A stretch of 64,000 bases of DNA. Source: Ensifer adhaerens (GTDB lineage Bacteria > Pseudomonadota > Alphaproteobacteria > Rhizobiales > Rhizobiaceae). Location: positions 168,491 to 232,490 of the forward strand of contig NZ_PNFP01000014.1 in the NCBI RefSeq assembly GCF_002940685.1. Direction: 5' to 3'. Numbering within the stretch: the first letter of the stretch is position 1; the number at the start of each line of letters is the position of its first letter. Below are positions 1 to 9,202 of the stretch, in pieces. The position numbers and the translations under genes are program-made. A model generated the notes under the pieces. The model searched no databases. It had not been told where the DNA came from and saw only the letters and a list, made by a program, of their open reading frames with translations.

Positions 1-1
1 T

Positions 2-145
2 GCCAGCGAAAGCCTGGTCATCTTCGGTTGGGTGGCAAACTGGAGGGCGCTAGAGATTTTTCTCTACGACTGGTGGCCCATCAGTCGAGGCGGTCGGCTC
101 TATCGTCGTCTGGCGGCAGCTGACGTGCAGGTGCTCGCCTACTGA
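2..145 (+). CDS. C-terminal end of a small membrane-associated protein (cut by window edge)
   Basis: The first 144 bases read as an open frame ending in TGA at 143-145. The 47 residues are rich in Trp and aromatics (FGWVANWRALEIFLYDWW) and then turn basic (LYRRLAAAD). This resembles the end of short proteins of unknown function that I recall from rhizobia, with a hydrophobic aromatic stretch followed by an Arg-rich tail. The start lies to the left of the window. The gene stops 14 bases before the FNR-type box that precedes the DegP gene, so it is a separate transcription unit. Function is unknown. Confidence 0.5.
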   Translation, partial: ASESLVIFGWVANWRALEIFLYDWWPISRGGRLYRRLAAADVQVLAY

Positions 146-158
146 CATTTGACAATCC

Positions 159-172
159 TTGACGCGCGTCAA
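159..172. promoter_or_regulatory. FNR/FixK-type box 1 (degP)
   Basis: TTGACGCGCGTCAA is a perfect palindrome of the form TTGA-N6-TCAA. Its centre is about 59 bases upstream of the DegP start codon. It is one of ten boxes sharing TTGAYSNNSRTCAA in the left 26 kb. Confidence 0.75.
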
Positions 173-224
173 TGCGCCCGCACATACAGATGAGATCCTG
201 ACTTCATTATCAGGAGTGCAGGAT

Positions 225-1550
225 ATGCAAAATCTACCACGTTTCCTGCTTGCCACCGCGATCTATGTGTTCACCGCTTCGCCGGCCGCCCCTGCAAGTG
301 GTTACGCAGGCTTCTCTGGTGCCCTGGTTCGGGTCCGGCCCGCGGTTGTTGGTATCAGCAGTACCGCCAACCGCGTATTGACGAACGACTTGCTGGACGA
401 TGCAAACGTTCGAAAGATCCTGGGCCTGCCCGAACATGTCCTCATCCTTGAGAGCGATGCTACCGTTACGGGATCCGGCATCATCATCGATGCCGAAGAG
501 GGCTACATCGTTACAAACAGCCACGTGATCGCCGATGCCGATGACATCGCCGTCACGCTCAACGACGGCCGCGTTTTGCCGGCCGCAGTTGTTGGCAGCG
601 ATCCGCCAACCGATCTTGCCGTGCTCAAGATTGGGGCGCCGGGCCTCGTTGCTCTTGACTGGGGGCAATCGTCCGTTCTGAAGGTTGGCGATTTCGTGGT
701 CGCAGTGGGAAGTCCCCTCGGCCTGGAGCAGACAGCAAGCTTCGGGATCGTAAGCGGGCTTAGCCGATCCGGTCTCGGGATCGACGACTATGAGGACTAC
801 ATCCAGACCGATGCCGCACTTAACCCGGGAAACTCCGGCGGCGCGCTTGTCAATGCAGCAGGCGAGCTTCTGGGAGTGGTACGCGGGGCACCGCCACCGA
901 ACGAAGGCGCCCAGGGCATCGGTTTTGTCATACCTTCCGAATTCGCGTCCAAGATCGTTCGCGCTCTCATAAAGGATGGAGAAATCCGGCGCGGATGGCT
1001 CGGCGTGTCCGTCACCCTTTCGCAGGAAGGCGATGACGCGATGTGGGATCTGGTCGTTGACCGGCTCTCCTGCAATTCGGCCGCCGAACGCCAGGGGGTG
1101 AGGCTCGGCGATGCCGTGACTGCGCTTAACGGCCACGCGGTCTCGACGGAGGCCGCCTTCAGGAATGCAGTCAGTCTGCTGGCGGCCGATGCGCATGTCA
1201 CTCTCGATATCCGCCGGGAGGGCAGGACACAACGGCTGGACTTCAAACTTGTCGATCCCGCGAGCATGCACGGCGCTCTGGACCATGGTGTGCTGGACAG
1301 CGTGACCCTTGGTCTGCCGGACACATCGGCTTCGCGCGCGTGTACGCCCAATGGGCCGGTACTCATGGAGGTGCCGTCCGACAGCGTAGCATATGCGGCT
1401 GGGCTGAGATCGGGTGACTACCTGACATCCATCAACGGTGAGCCAGCCGTCTCGGCGTCTCGGATTCAAGCCCTGATGGATGCCGCAGATGCCCAAGTTT
1501 CGTTCGATATCCTGCGCGCAGGCACAGCGTATCGATTTGTGGTTCCGTAG
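225..1550 (+). CDS. Periplasmic DegP/HtrA-type serine protease with two PDZ domains
   Basis: This is an S1C serine protease expected to degrade or hold misfolded envelope proteins. The triad is visible as His100 (TNSHVI), Asp130 (PTDLAVL) and Ser204 (NPGNSGGAL). Two PDZ domains follow, at roughly residues 265-345 and 375-440. Translation most likely begins at ATG 225, after CAGGAG at 211-216, giving 441 residues. The further upstream in-frame ATG would start inside the FNR-type box. The N-terminus (LLATAIYVFTASPAAPASG) is a likely signal peptide. The site-2 protease gene follows 53 bases later in the same direction. Control by box 1 would make this an oxygen-responsive copy, distinct from housekeeping heat-shock DegP. 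The family is certain; the exact subfamily is not. Confidence 0.9.
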   Translation: MQNLPRFLLATAIYVFTASPAAPASGYAGFSGALVRVRPAVVGISSTANRVLTNDLLDDANVRKILGLPEHVLILESDATVTGSGIIIDAEEGYIVTNSHVIADADDIAVTLNDGRVLPAAVVGSDPPTDLAVLKIGAPGLVALDWGQSSVLKVGDFVVAVGSPLGLEQTASFGIVSGLSRSGLGIDDYEDYIQTDAALNPGNSGGALVNAAGELLGVVRGAPPPNEGAQGIGFVIPSEFASKIVRALIKDGEIRRGWLGVSVTLSQEGDDAMWDLVVDRLSCNSAAERQGVRLGDAVTALNGHAVSTEAAFRNAVSLLAADAHVTLDIRREGRTQRLDFKLVDPASMHGALDHGVLDSVTLGLPDTSASRACTPNGPVLMEVPSDSVAYAAGLRSGDYLTSINGEPAVSASRIQALMDAADAQVSFDILRAGTAYRFVVP

Positions 1551-1603
1551 ACGCAATTCTTCGACGATCGGCTTTGGGAAAAGAGTATCGGAGCGAAAGC
1601 ACC

Positions 1604-2716
1604 ATGAAATGGTCCTTAAAACTCGGCACCGTCGCGGGGACCGAAGTCCGCGTGCACGCAACATTCGCCCTTCTGCTCATTTGGATCTGGGTGATGCATT
1701 ACCGGATCGGCGGTCCGACTGCCGCCTTTGAGGGCGTTGCCTTCATCGTGAGTGTCTTCCTCTGTGTGGTGCTGCATGAGTTCGGGCACATCGCGGCCGC
1801 TCGCCACTTTGGCATCAAGACACCGGATATCACTCTTTTACCAATCGGCGGAATAGCACGGTTGGAGCGCAATCCCACCAGACCGCTTGAGGAGTTGTTG
1901 ATCGCCATCGCAGGCCCGCTTGTAAACGTCGTGATTGCTGGCCTCATCGTCATGGTTGTTGGAGGTGCCCTGGGCTGGGAACAACTGCTGGCGCCTCAGG
2001 ACCCCCGCGTAAATTTCCTGGCGCGGCTCGCGGGGGTCAATATTTTCCTCGTCCTGTTCAATATGATCCCCGCCTTCCCGATGGATGGGGGGCGGGTTCT
2101 TCGGGCAATTCTTGCCTGGCGTCTGCCCGGTGCGCGGGCCACCACGCTTGCAGCTCGGATCGGACAATCCATCGCGGTAGCTATGGGTGTCCTTGGTGTC
2201 TTCTTCAATCCATTGCTGATTCTCATTGCAATCTTCGTCTATTTCGCTGCGGAGACTGAGGCGCAAGGCAGCGAACTTCAGGCAATCTCCGCCGGTACGA
2301 GCATCTCGGACGTGATGATGACTGACTTCGCGACACTCGCTTCGGAGGCCCGTGTCGGCGAGGCCGTGGAACTCCTGCTTGCAACGAGCCAGAGCGAGTT
2401 CCCCGTTTTGAACGAGGCCGGCCGGTTCGAAGGTCTGATGACACGCGAAAGCATCGTCCAGGCGATGAAGGAAAGAGGTGCTGGTGCGCCGGTGATTACG
2501 GTAATGCGCCGCGACATCCCGACGGTTGATGAGCAATCGCCTGTGGACGTCGGTTTGAGGCTCATGCAGGAGGCAGGCGCGCCTGCCGTGCCCGTGGTCG
2601 ATCGCAGCCAGCGCGTTGTCGGCTTCATCAATTACGAAACCATCGGGGAGTTGCTGATGCTTCGCAATGCCGATGAGAGCTTTCAGCCTCGCGGACGTGT
2701 TCGCCGCTCGCCTTGA
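1604..2716 (+). CDS. Site-2 protease family (M50B) metalloprotease with C-terminal CBS pair
   Basis: This is a polytopic intramembrane metalloprotease of about 370 residues. The zinc motif HEFGH lies at residues 58-62 inside a transmembrane helix, and the second motif (IPAFPMDGGR) supplies the Asp ligand near residue 160. A CBS pair fills the C-terminal third (about 240-360), which in this subfamily is thought to bind an adenine nucleotide and gate activity. The start at ATG 1604 is supported by a GGAG upstream and gives the usual N-terminus (MKWSLKLGTVAGTEVRVH). It lies directly behind degP, and the pair resembles an envelope proteolysis unit. The substrate is unknown. It is not an RseP orthologue because no PDZ domain is visible. 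Confidence 0.9.
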   Translation: MKWSLKLGTVAGTEVRVHATFALLLIWIWVMHYRIGGPTAAFEGVAFIVSVFLCVVLHEFGHIAAARHFGIKTPDITLLPIGGIARLERNPTRPLEELLIAIAGPLVNVVIAGLIVMVVGGALGWEQLLAPQDPRVNFLARLAGVNIFLVLFNMIPAFPMDGGRVLRAILAWRLPGARATTLAARIGQSIAVAMGVLGVFFNPLLILIAIFVYFAAETEAQGSELQAISAGTSISDVMMTDFATLASEARVGEAVELLLATSQSEFPVLNEAGRFEGLMTRESIVQAMKERGAGAPVITVMRRDIPTVDEQSPVDVGLRLMQEAGAPAVPVVDRSQRVVGFINYETIGELLMLRNADESFQPRGRVRRSP

Positions 2717-2728
2717 CCATGTGAGAAC

Positions 2729-3928
2729 CTATCGCTCAGTGATTGCGACCCCTTCCGCAATGCGGTCGCTCGGGTAGAGAATAACCTGTTCACCCGAATC
2801 AAGTCCCTCGCGGACCTCGACTTCCAGGTTGTTGCGTTGCCCCACGACCACCATTCTTAATCGCGCGTGGCCCCCCTCTGCGGTGAAGACGGCCCATTTG
2901 TCAGTTTGCCGGAACAATGCACCCAGCGGCAGTTTGAGTACATCGCCTTCGAAAAGGATAATCCGGACGTCAGCCCGATAACCGTGCCCAAGCGTTGCCC
3001 AGCGCCCCGGTGGATCGGCGAGATCGAGAACTACGTCGACACGCTGCTCTTCGATACCCAGCGCCGATACCTTTGTCCGCCCGAACGGTTCGATCCGGCG
3101 CACGATCGCGTCAAGATCCTCCCCACCCCAGTTGGTCACAATTGCCTTTTGGCCTGGTTTGAGCTTGACGGCGTCCTCGGAGAGAAGATTGACGATGATC
3201 TCCATGTCGTTTGGATTGCCGATCTCGATAAGCGGGGTGCCCGCCTCAACAACGCCTTCGCTGCGGCGCATGACCCTGAGGACGACACCGTCCACAGGCG
3301 CCGTCAATGCAACGCATTCGCAAGGTCCGCTACGGTTCCTGATTTCCTGGCGCGAAAGTAGTCGTGAGCGTGCTTGGCTCAGTTCATGGCGCCTGACGTT
3401 GAGCGCTGCCTCCGCCGTCGCGAGGTTGGCCTCGGCTACGTTGTAGACACGCTCCGCATCGTCAAAAGCCCGCTTCGAGATCGTGTTGCGCTCCATTAGC
3501 TGGCGCGCGCGCCCTCTCTCTGCCTCCGCAAACGCCAGGTCCGCCTTCGCCTTGTTGAGTTCGGCGGCCGCTAGGTTGTAGGCGGCCCCCGCGGCTTCCA
3601 CGGCCGCCCGTTGCTCCGCTTTCGATCTGACGTCGAGGAAAGCTGGCGCTGCAGGTTCGATCTGACCGAGCAAGGTTTCTCCGGCCTTGACAGGATCTCC
3701 GGCTTCAGCAGTTATGCGCTGCAGCTGCCCGCGAAGGGGCGCATGAAGTGTGTAGACTTCGCGCACGCGAGCCTCCCCTTCCTCGTCGATCGTTACGCGC
3801 AACAGCCCCGTCTTCACTGATGACAGGTCCACCGGAACCGGCTGGGGTCGCAGCACATAGGCAAGGACGATCGCCAGCAATGCCGCCAGGCTTCCCCAGA
3901 TTGCCATTCGCTTCTTGGACGCGCGCAT
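2729..3928 (-). CDS. HlyD-type periplasmic adaptor (membrane fusion protein)
   Basis: The 399-residue protein has an N-terminal membrane anchor (WGSLAALLAIVLAYVL), a split biotinyl-lipoyl domain, a long alpha-hairpin of heptad-like Ala/Glu/Arg sequence at about 100-195, and a beta-barrel C-terminus. Adaptors of this kind link an inner-membrane transporter to an outer-membrane duct. It is the last gene of a leftward run with an FtsX-type permease (5 bases away) and a LolD/MacB-type ATPase, as in DevBCA or MacAB-like exporters. No outer-membrane channel gene is present here. It ends 12 bases from the convergent site-2 protease gene. Confidence 0.88.
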   Translation of the reverse strand: MRASKKRMAIWGSLAALLAIVLAYVLRPQPVPVDLSSVKTGLLRVTIDEEGEARVREVYTLHAPLRGQLQRITAEAGDPVKAGETLLGQIEPAAPAFLDVRSKAEQRAAVEAAGAAYNLAAAELNKAKADLAFAEAERGRARQLMERNTISKRAFDDAERVYNVAEANLATAEAALNVRRHELSQARSRLLSRQEIRNRSGPCECVALTAPVDGVVLRVMRRSEGVVEAGTPLIEIGNPNDMEIIVNLLSEDAVKLKPGQKAIVTNWGGEDLDAIVRRIEPFGRTKVSALGIEEQRVDVVLDLADPPGRWATLGHGYRADVRIILFEGDVLKLPLGALFRQTDKWAVFTAEGGHARLRMVVVGQRNNLEVEVREGLDSGEQVILYPSDRIAEGVAITER

Positions 3929-3933
3929 CCGCG

Positions 3934-6297
3934 CTACTCCCTGGTCTTCAGCGCCGCGATCAGGTCCAACCGGTCGAGCCTGCGACGCGTGACAGCGGCG
4001 CAGACTAATACCGATGCAAGCATGATGAGTGCGGCCTTGCCGTAAGTTGAATTTTGAAGCACGAGCGGCACACGGTAGAGTTCGGTTTCAAAGGCGCTCG
4101 TCATCCACCATGCGAGCGCCAAGCCGATCGCAGCGCCAAGAGGAATGGCGAGCCAGGTGAGCAGACCAACTTCCCCGAGAAGGATGTAGGAGATCTCCCA
4201 CCGGGTGAAGCCGAGTATACGCAACGTGGCAAACTCCTGCGCTCGCTCGGAGATCGCTATGCGGATTGAGTTGTAAGCTACTCCCACCGAAAGCGTCATA
4301 GAAAACGCGATGAAGAAGCCAATGAAAATGAAAATCGTCTCCCCCATCGTATCGAAGAAGGTATCAATAGCGGCTTGTCGAAACTGTATGGAAGCGATGC
4401 CAGGGATGCCCTTCAGTCTCGCAAGCAGGCCGGATCGGTCCGCCGCGTCCATGCGGATATGCAGACCACTTGCAACGCGACCGTCTCCAGCAAGGCGATT
4501 GAGCGCTCCCATTTCCATATATGCGGGCTTGCCGATGTAGGTTTCGAACAGTTGCACCACGCGCACGCTGAAGGAGGCCCGGTGCCCCTCAAGGAGCTGG
4601 ACGACAACGGTATCGCCGATCTGAATTCGCAGAAGTTCTGCAAGCTTGCGAGAAACGACCAAGCCGCCGGCTGGTATCTGAAGGCGACCGCGTGAAACGT
4701 CGAACACGGGACTAAGGATGGCGCTCTCCGGAACGCCGATTATGCCCTGACGCTCGGTGAGATGCCCGCGACTGATCCGCGCGGATAGGTAACGATGGGG
4801 TTCGACTGATAGCACGCCAGGCAAATTTTCGAAGTCCCGCACGGCTTTGAGCGGATGGAGTTCGTCAAAAGCGATCGTCGCGTCTTGATGTTGTCCGCGC
4901 TCAAAAACAGTTTCGGCTAGTGTGTCGATCGCATCCACCCATTGGAGAGCCATAATCGTAACTGCCGCCGACATCGCCAATCCAAAACTAGTGAGCAATG
5001 CGCGTCCGGGCCATCGTGTGATCCGACGCAGGATCATGCGGGTGGGCTCGTCGGGTCCAGAGAATGCGAAACGCGTTGTAAACAAACGCCGATAAGATGG
5101 CGGTGAGGGAGGTCTCATCGCCTCCGCCGGCGGCAGCCGAACGGCACGATAGCTCGCCGTCAGGCTGCCAGCCAGCGCTGCAGTCAGACTTATTGTGGCC
5201 GACACAATGAATGCGACTGGGCCGGGACGATACAGAAGGAAGGGAAAGCGGTAAAACTTTGTGTAGAGCTCAGTGTTCCAGTGACCAAACCATGCGCCGG
5301 CCAGCGACCCGATCACGACACCGGTAGTTCCAATCGCGAGGACGAGCTTGAAGTAGTGCCACCCGACTGTCCAATTCGTGTAGCCGAGAGCCTTCAACAG
5401 GCCGATTTCCCGGCGCTCCGTATCGACAAGGCGCGCCATTACCAGGTTTGTAAGGAAGGCCGCCACGGCGAGGAATATGGCGGGCATCACGCGAGAGAGG
5501 TTCTTTTGTTGTGCAATTTCGCTTTCGAGGAACCAGTTTGAAGTTTGGTCTTCGCGGCCGTAGGCTCCGATGCCACCGTAAGGCGCAAGAATGTTGTCGA
5601 GCCGACGGACTGTATCGCTGACGTCCGCACCGGGTAGCAGGCTGACTGCAACGCTATTAAAGGATGCCTTGAGATCGAACGCCGCGCTCAATGCGTCCCG
5701 TCCCATCCAGAGAATCCCGAAGCGTGCGTCGTCCGGCATCAGCCCTCCCGGTGCGATGGCGTACACGAATTCCGGACTGAGGGCGGTCCCCACGATCTCC
5801 AGCGTGCGCTTGCGGCCTCGCAAGATGGCCTCAATGCTGTCGCCTGGCTTCAAACGATGCGCTTCGGCAAACGGCTCACTGACGACAACTTCATGACCAC
5901 GTGTCGGGTCGACCAGACGTCCTGAGCGGATCACAAGCGCGTTCAAAAGCTGCGGGCCGTTATCGGGCAACGAGATTACCCGCGCGACCACTGGCTCGAG
6001 ATACCCGGCGACATTGAGGATTGCGCGCTCGTCGATCCGTGTCTCAACCAGTCTGACGCCGGCGATTTCGCCGATCTCGCGCTTGCGGTACTCGGGCACA
6101 CGTTTGGCATGAGCGAATACATCGGCAAAGCGGGTCCGCTCATAATAGGCGGCAGTGGTTTCCTCGAGTGCTTCGATCGTTGTCAACGACATGACCAAAA
6201 GCGCCGTGCCGGACGCGATCACCAATGCGATCGCCAGAAGCTGAAACCTCATCTTCCAAAGCTGCCGCAAAAGCTTTCGGTCGAGGCTCGTCATCAC
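3934..6297 (-). CDS. ABC exporter permease with two FtsX domains
   Basis: This 787-residue inner-membrane protein has an N-terminal helix (LLAIALVIASGTALLVMSL), a large extracytoplasmic loop, an FtsX domain at about 270-380, a second helix near 435-455, another loop, and a second FtsX domain at about 660-780. The double FtsX arrangement is typical of permeases that work with LolD/MacB-type ATPases. The ATPase gene ends 3 bases upstream of this start and the adaptor begins 5 bases downstream, so translation is probably coupled. The likely role is export or extraction of a lipid, peptide or lipoprotein. The cargo cannot be read from the sequence. Confidence 0.9.
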   Translation of the reverse strand: MMTSLDRKLLRQLWKMRFQLLAIALVIASGTALLVMSLTTIEALEETTAAYYERTRFADVFAHAKRVPEYRKREIGEIAGVRLVETRIDERAILNVAGYLEPVVARVISLPDNGPQLLNALVIRSGRLVDPTRGHEVVVSEPFAEAHRLKPGDSIEAILRGRKRTLEIVGTALSPEFVYAIAPGGLMPDDARFGILWMGRDALSAAFDLKASFNSVAVSLLPGADVSDTVRRLDNILAPYGGIGAYGREDQTSNWFLESEIAQQKNLSRVMPAIFLAVAAFLTNLVMARLVDTERREIGLLKALGYTNWTVGWHYFKLVLAIGTTGVVIGSLAGAWFGHWNTELYTKFYRFPFLLYRPGPVAFIVSATISLTAALAGSLTASYRAVRLPPAEAMRPPSPPSYRRLFTTRFAFSGPDEPTRMILRRITRWPGRALLTSFGLAMSAAVTIMALQWVDAIDTLAETVFERGQHQDATIAFDELHPLKAVRDFENLPGVLSVEPHRYLSARISRGHLTERQGIIGVPESAILSPVFDVSRGRLQIPAGGLVVSRKLAELLRIQIGDTVVVQLLEGHRASFSVRVVQLFETYIGKPAYMEMGALNRLAGDGRVASGLHIRMDAADRSGLLARLKGIPGIASIQFRQAAIDTFFDTMGETIFIFIGFFIAFSMTLSVGVAYNSIRIAISERAQEFATLRILGFTRWEISYILLGEVGLLTWLAIPLGAAIGLALAWWMTSAFETELYRVPLVLQNSTYGKAALIMLASVLVCAAVTRRRLDRLDLIAALKTRE

Positions 6298-6300
6298 GGC

Positions 6301-7020
6301 TCACCAACTCAGTTCACCAGGCGCCCGTTGCGTCGCGTTGCACCGCGTCTCGACAATGCGACCATCTGCGAAATAAAGGACGCGATTGGCGATTTCGGCG
6401 ATAACGGCATTGTGCGTGATAAGGGCAGTGGTCGTCCCGAGTTCCCGATTGATCCTGAGAATAGCCTCGAGCACAAGGATGCCGGTCTTGCTGTCTAGAG
6501 CCCCTGTCGGTTCGTCACAAAGCAGCAAGTCGGGTCGCTTGGCGATCGCCCGAGCGATCGCAACACGTTGCTGTTCTCCACCGGAGAGCTGTGCAGGAAA
6601 ATGATCAAGGCGATCGCTCAGTCCGACAAGCGCCAGTGCATCGGCGGGCGGCATGGGATCCCTTGCGATCTCGGTCACCAAAGCGACGTTTTCGCGCGCA
6701 GTCAGGCTTGCGATCAGGTTGTAGAACTGAAACACGAAGCCGACGTGGTTTCGCCTGTATTGGTTGAGCGCACGCTCACTGCCGAACGAAAGCGGATGAT
6801 TGCCAAAGCGAACTTGGCCAGACGTGGGTGTGTCAAGACCGCCCAGGATATTGAGTAAGGTGGATTTGCCGCTTCCGGAAGGTCCGAGCAGCACCACGAG
6901 TTCAGCTTTGTAAAAATCGACATCGACGCCGCGAAGGGCAGATACCTCAACTGCGCCCATTCGATAGACCTTCATCAGGTCTCGCGCCTCAAGCGCGGCG
7001 GCCCCGTCTTCGATTTCCAC
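6301..7020 (-). CDS. LolD/MacB-type ABC transporter ATPase
   Basis: The 239-residue nucleotide-binding protein has Walker [10 protein letters not shown] at about 46-54, signature LSGGEQQR, Walker B LLLCDEP followed by TGALDS, and a switch His in ALITHN. This is the LolD/MacB pattern of ATPases that power FtsX-fold permeases. It lies between the host-attachment-type gene and the permease in a leftward operon that probably starts at the Hsp20 promoter. Confidence 0.93.
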   Translation of the reverse strand: MEIEDGAAALEARDLMKVYRMGAVEVSALRGVDVDFYKAELVVLLGPSGSGKSTLLNILGGLDTPTSGQVRFGNHPLSFGSERALNQYRRNHVGFVFQFYNLIASLTARENVALVTEIARDPMPPADALALVGLSDRLDHFPAQLSGGEQQRVAIARAIAKRPDLLLCDEPTGALDSKTGILVLEAILRINRELGTTTALITHNAVIAEIANRVLYFADGRIVETRCNATQRAPGELSW

Positions 7021-7071
7021 TGACCTTCCCTTTTGATTAGACGATCGGGCACCGGCATTCCACTCTATGCC

Positions 7072-7515
7072 CTAGTCGGTAAGGTACTTTTCAATATCCG
7101 CAACCTCGAGATTGACGAGATCTTTCCCCAGTTCTGCGCTGATGACGGACCGCACGTGTGGGTCGAGTTCGGTGCGCAGCTGGCCGAGCACGCGTGGGGG
7201 CGCTGCCAGTACGAGGCGTTGGATACCCTCGTTGCGGACAAGGGCCGAGATCCTCTCCGCAATATTTGCGACGAATCTTTCTTCGGCCTGCCGATGCAAG
7301 TCGGTCTGCTCGACCTTGCTTCTCGCTCCGCTGACCGATTGAAAGACCGTTCCCTCCCGATCGCTTCCCAGCATGCGCGCCGACGCTCCTGGATTGGCGA
7401 CGGTTTCGATGACGATCAGATTGAGGAGTTCGGAGTTCCCGGCGTTGCGCATCATAAGGGCGCGGCCTCCGTCACACGCCAAAACCCAGCAATCGTGCGG
7501 AATTCTTGGTTTCAT
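7072..7515 (-). CDS. Host-attachment family protein (baeRF/eRF1-like fold)
   Basis: The 147-residue protein begins MKPRIPHDCWVLACDGGRA, typical of the family annotated as 'protein required for attachment to host cells'. That family is related to bacterial/archaeal eRF1-like domains. The central region (QTDLHRQAEERFVANIAERI) and the APPRVLGQLR motif match the family. Despite its name, the biochemical role is not established. It sits between a USP gene (15 bases) and the ABC exporter in a run I infer to be one operon driven by box 2. That placement suggests a stress or translation-linked role rather than adhesion. Confidence 0.8.
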   Translation of the reverse strand: MKPRIPHDCWVLACDGGRALMMRNAGNSELLNLIVIETVANPGASARMLGSDREGTVFQSVSGARSKVEQTDLHRQAEERFVANIAERISALVRNEGIQRLVLAAPPRVLGQLRTELDPHVRSVISAELGKDLVNLEVADIEKYLTD

Positions 7516-7530
7516 CTGCCATGCCCCCGT

Positions 7531-8361
7531 TCAGTGAGCCATAAGGATTGGCAACTTCGCCTCTTTGAGCATGGATTTCGTGACACCCCCGAGGATGAGC
7601 TCCAACAGCTTGGAATGTCCGTAGGCACCCATGACAATCATGTCGGCGTTGATGTCCATTGCATGCCTTTGCAGCGTCTCGGTCACAAAGTGACCTGCGC
7701 TCGGCAGGGTCTCCACCGAGACATTGATGCCGTGGCGGGCGAGATACGTTGCGATATCGGCGCCCGGTTCGCCACCGCTCACCCTCAAGGCCGCAACGGG
7801 GTCGACCATGGTGACGTGAACAGATTGAGCCATCTTCATCATTTCGAGCGCATCTCTTACGGCGTGGGCCGCGCTCGGACGCGAATCCCAGGCGAGCAGG
7901 ATCGTCCTTGGCCGCAATGTCGCGATCCCACCGGGCGGGACGAACAAAACTGGGCGACCCGCTTGGAAAAGTCCGCCGCTGACAACCTGAGACTTCAACT
8001 CATCGCTCGCAAATACGCCGGGGCCGGCGAGGACCAGATCCGCGTAGAGGGCTCTTTCGCCGATATCATAAGCGGGGCCTGCGACCTCCGCGTACACGCT
8101 GTCGACATCAAATGACAATCCGGCCGTTGCGAGGCGCTCGCGGATCTTGACAATGTGGTCGGAAAGCCGCTGCAGGTTGCGCTCGCGCACTTCCAGCCAG
8201 CTCGGCGATAGCGTCTGATAGCGTCCGGTAGGCACGGGGGCCATGGTGACGACCAGGGTGCTGAGATGTGCGCTCACCTCGCCGCCCAGGTTCATCGCGA
8301 TGTCTAGATCCTCGGCGGCTATATCGTCTGCGAGCACGTTCAAAATCGTCTTGAATGACAT
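7531..8361 (-). CDS. Tandem-domain universal stress protein
   Basis: The 276-residue protein has two USP domains. The second ends with the nucleotide-binding signature (MGAYGHSKLLELILGGVTKSML), which follows the G-2X-G-9X-G(S/T) pattern; the first is degenerate. The start at ATG 8361 has a good GGAGG upstream. A longer frame would run into the upstream hairpin. It lies downstream of hsp20 in the same direction. Tandem USPs are well-known members of Anr/FNR and DosR hypoxia regulons, which fits box 2 upstream of hsp20. A paralogue is at 15078. Confidence 0.9.
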   Translation of the reverse strand: MSFKTILNVLADDIAAEDLDIAMNLGGEVSAHLSTLVVTMAPVPTGRYQTLSPSWLEVRERNLQRLSDHIVKIRERLATAGLSFDVDSVYAEVAGPAYDIGERALYADLVLAGPGVFASDELKSQVVSGGLFQAGRPVLFVPPGGIATLRPRTILLAWDSRPSAAHAVRDALEMMKMAQSVHVTMVDPVAALRVSGGEPGADIATYLARHGINVSVETLPSAGHFVTETLQRHAMDINADMIVMGAYGHSKLLELILGGVTKSMLKEAKLPILMAH

Positions 8362-8384
8362 GATATCCTCCCTTTGGCGGTCAG

Positions 8385-8417
8385 CGCTCCGCAAGGCACT
8401 TGAACCCTTGCGGAGCG
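8385..8417. other. 12-bp-stem hairpin between hsp20 and usp
   Basis: A perfect stem (CGCTCCGCAAGG / CCTTGCGGAGCG) with a 9-base loop lies in the short gap between hsp20 and usp. No T-tract follows on the minus strand. It is therefore more likely an RNA stabiliser, processing site or attenuator than a simple terminator. Confidence 0.6.
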
Positions 8418-8431
8418 GAGCGCCGAGCTCG

Positions 8432-8956
8432 TTAGGCGGCGTTCACCTGGATCTTGCGATCGTTCTGTTGAGCCTCCTTGGTTTTTGGCAACGTGACCGT
8501 CAGCACGCCGTTCGAAAACGTCGCCGCAATGTCTTCGGCTTTCACGCCCTGAGGCATCTTGAAGGTGCGCTGGAACGAACCATAGCGCCGCTCGGACAGG
8601 ACGTATTCCCTGTCCTTTTCTTCCTTGGCCTCCAGCTTTTCGCCGCGGATCGTCAGATTTCCGTTCGAAACCTTTACCTCGATGTCCTTTTCCTCGATCC
8701 CTGGCAACTCGGCGGTGATCTCGTAGCTCGCCTCTTTCTCGACGAGATCAATGGCCGGCGCGAGTGCCCAGGTCGGCAGGACGGTTGAGCTGTGAACATG
8801 CACGGGGTCAAACGACCGGCGCCAGAAGCTCGGAGTGAAGTCGTCGAACAGGCGGTCGATTTCGGCCCGCAAACCTTCAAAGGGCATCCACGATTGCGCG
8901 CGGGAGCGAGGGGCTTCGTCTTGCTTGATCGGGAGTTTCGTCGATGTCTCAGTCAT
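8432..8956 (-). CDS. Hsp20/alpha-crystallin small heat-shock protein
   Basis: The 174-residue ATP-independent chaperone has an alpha-crystallin domain at about 70-165 (YEITAELPGIEEKDIEVKV) containing the signature FSNGVLTVTLPK, and a short C-terminal IQVNAA tail. The start at ATG 8956 follows AAGGAGAAA; upstream in-frame codons have no such site. It is the first gene of the leftward hsp20-usp-host attachment-ABC exporter run. FNR-type box 2 lies about 150 bases upstream. Confidence 0.93.
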   Translation of the reverse strand: MTETSTKLPIKQDEAPRSRAQSWMPFEGLRAEIDRLFDDFTPSFWRRSFDPVHVHSSTVLPTWALAPAIDLVEKEASYEITAELPGIEEKDIEVKVSNGNLTIRGEKLEAKEEKDREYVLSERRYGSFQRTFKMPQGVKAEDIAATFSNGVLTVTLPKTKEAQQNDRKIQVNAA

Positions 8957-9098
8957 GACTGGTTTCTCCTTTGAGTAAACGTGGGGCCTGGCCGGCGACC
9001 GACAAAGGACATGGGGAAGAGGCGCATTGATCCTCCATCCGCCTTTGGCCTTCGACCAGTAGACCCAACGATTAGACCGCGATCTGCAAGCTGGTGCA

Positions 9099-9112
9099 TT
9101 GACGCCCGTCAA
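9099..9112. promoter_or_regulatory. FNR/FixK-type box 2 (hsp20 operon)
   Basis: TTGACGCCCGTCAA fits TTGA-N6-TCAA. It lies in the region between hsp20 (leftward, start 8956) and a possible small rightward membrane-protein gene (start 9203). Confidence 0.72.
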
Positions 9113-9202
9113 AGCTGGCTCAGTGGCTACTTTGACGCAGAGCAATGCAAGACATGGTCGTTCGTGTTGTTGTTCACCAGCGCGACGTTCAGGGATTTCC
9201 AG

